Below, in pieces: positions 6,006-6,345 of a DNA stretch of 6,345 bases. How positions within the stretch are numbered: the stretch's first letter is position 1; the number at the start of each line of letters is the position of its first letter. Source of the stretch: Planctomycetaceae bacterium (GTDB taxonomy: Bacteria; Planctomycetota; Planctomycetia; Planctomycetales; Planctomycetaceae); assembly GCA_027000105.1 (NCBI GenBank), contig JALTOP010000150.1:1-6345 (forward strand), given 5' to 3'. The notes under the pieces were generated by a model. The model worked only from the letters and a program-made list of their open reading frames with translations, ran no database searches and was not told the origin of the DNA. The position numbers and the translations under genes are program-made.

Positions 6006-6345
6006 ATGTTTCGATGGAGGAATAGTGGACTGGTATTGCTTCTGGGTCTTGCGGTTGCGCACACGGTGCAGGCTGCCGAAAAAGAGACCCGACAAAACCC
6101 GGCGAAGTGGGAAAAGGCATTCGCTCCTGCGATTGAATATCTCAAGGAGCATAATGGTCATGCGCTGCTGGTGTACCGTGGAGACGAGCTTCTTTACGAG
6201 GGCTATTACAACGGTTGGGCAGCGGATAAAATTCACCGACTGGCCAGCGGCACAAAAAGTTTCAATGCAGCCATTGCGGTTGTCGCCGCTCAGGAGGGAT
6301 TGTTGAATCTTGATGAAAAGGTGGCCAAAACGATTACCGAATGGC
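6006..6345 (+). CDS. Exported class C beta-lactamase-family serine hydrolase, 5' part only
   Basis: The frame runs from ATG 6006 off the end of the window, giving 113 residues. Residues 1-23 are a typical Sec signal peptide: basic MFRWR, a hydrophobic core SGLVLLLGLAVA, and a predicted cut after VQA. The mature part shows the start of the beta-lactamase/transpeptidase-like fold: HALLVYRGDELLYEGYYNG (52-70), a two-strand hairpin, then HRLASGTKSFNAAIAVVAAQ (77-96), which holds the active-site SxxK motif S81-G-T-K84, then EGLLNLDEKV (97-106), the usual G-x-L-x-L-D-x-x-V helix end. Ser81 would be the acylating nucleophile and Lys84 its general base. GGGAG (5994-5998) lies 7 bases before the ATG, and an in-frame TGA at 5979-5981 rules out a longer start. 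The family includes esterases, D-Ala-D-Ala peptidases and lactamases, so the substrate cannot be named. The later Tyr and Lys/His motifs lie beyond the window. Confidence 0.87.
   Translation, partial: MFRWRNSGLVLLLGLAVAHTVQAAEKETRQNPAKWEKAFAPAIEYLKEHNGHALLVYRGDELLYEGYYNGWAADKIHRLASGTKSFNAAIAVVAAQEGLLNLDEKVAKTITEW

Noticed and set aside
5752..6306. Open frame of 184 codons on the + strand across the spacer and the hydrolase start
   Set aside because: It starts inside one gene and runs out of frame through the other. The frame from 6006 has a signal peptide and an SxxK motif, so this one is a shadow.

Overview
The window reads as a piece of a bacterial chromosome of about 50% GC. It carries the distal half of a type II secretion (T2SS)-like operon, and all genes are on the + strand. 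The composition, the enlarged acidic and serine-rich pseudopilins, and a PilM-like protein carrying its own PilN-type tail suggest Planctomycetota (Planctomycetales-like). This placement is inference from style; there is no rRNA or marker gene to confirm it.

Layout. Bases 1-378 are the 3' end of a minor-pseudopilin gene (GspI-like), whose start lies before the window. It overlaps by ATGA with a GspJ-like prepilin gene (375-1598), which overlaps by ATGA with a GspK-like gene (1595-3187). After a 110-base gap comes a GspL-like gene (3298-4905): a degenerate PilM-type actin-like domain, one membrane helix and a PilN-like periplasmic part. It overlaps by ATGA with a 308-residue gene (4902-5828) that looks like GspM/PilO followed by a GspC/PilP-like domain. 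A 177-base spacer (5829-6005) holds a possible promoter and a 9-bp inverted repeat. A separate gene then starts at 6006: an exported class C beta-lactamase-family serine hydrolase, cut by the window end.

How they work together. In the general T2SS scheme, I, J and K form the tip of the inner-membrane pseudopilus, with K capping it. L and M form the inner-membrane assembly platform that couples the GspE ATPase to pseudopilus growth. The GspC/PilP-type domain reaches the outer-membrane secretin. The secretin, ATPase, GspF, major pseudopilin GspG and prepilin peptidase are not in the window and must be upstream or elsewhere. The serine hydrolase has its own leader and possible promoter, and is probably not a machine component.

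The machinery is a divergent version of a known system rather than a wholly new one. The most notable points are the apparent M+C fusion, the loss of recognisable nucleotide-binding motifs in the L protein, its lysine-rich tail on the predicted periplasmic side, and the doubled length of J. No tRNA, rRNA, CRISPR array, insertion sequence or clear intrinsic terminator was seen. No stretch over 300 bases lacks a gene.
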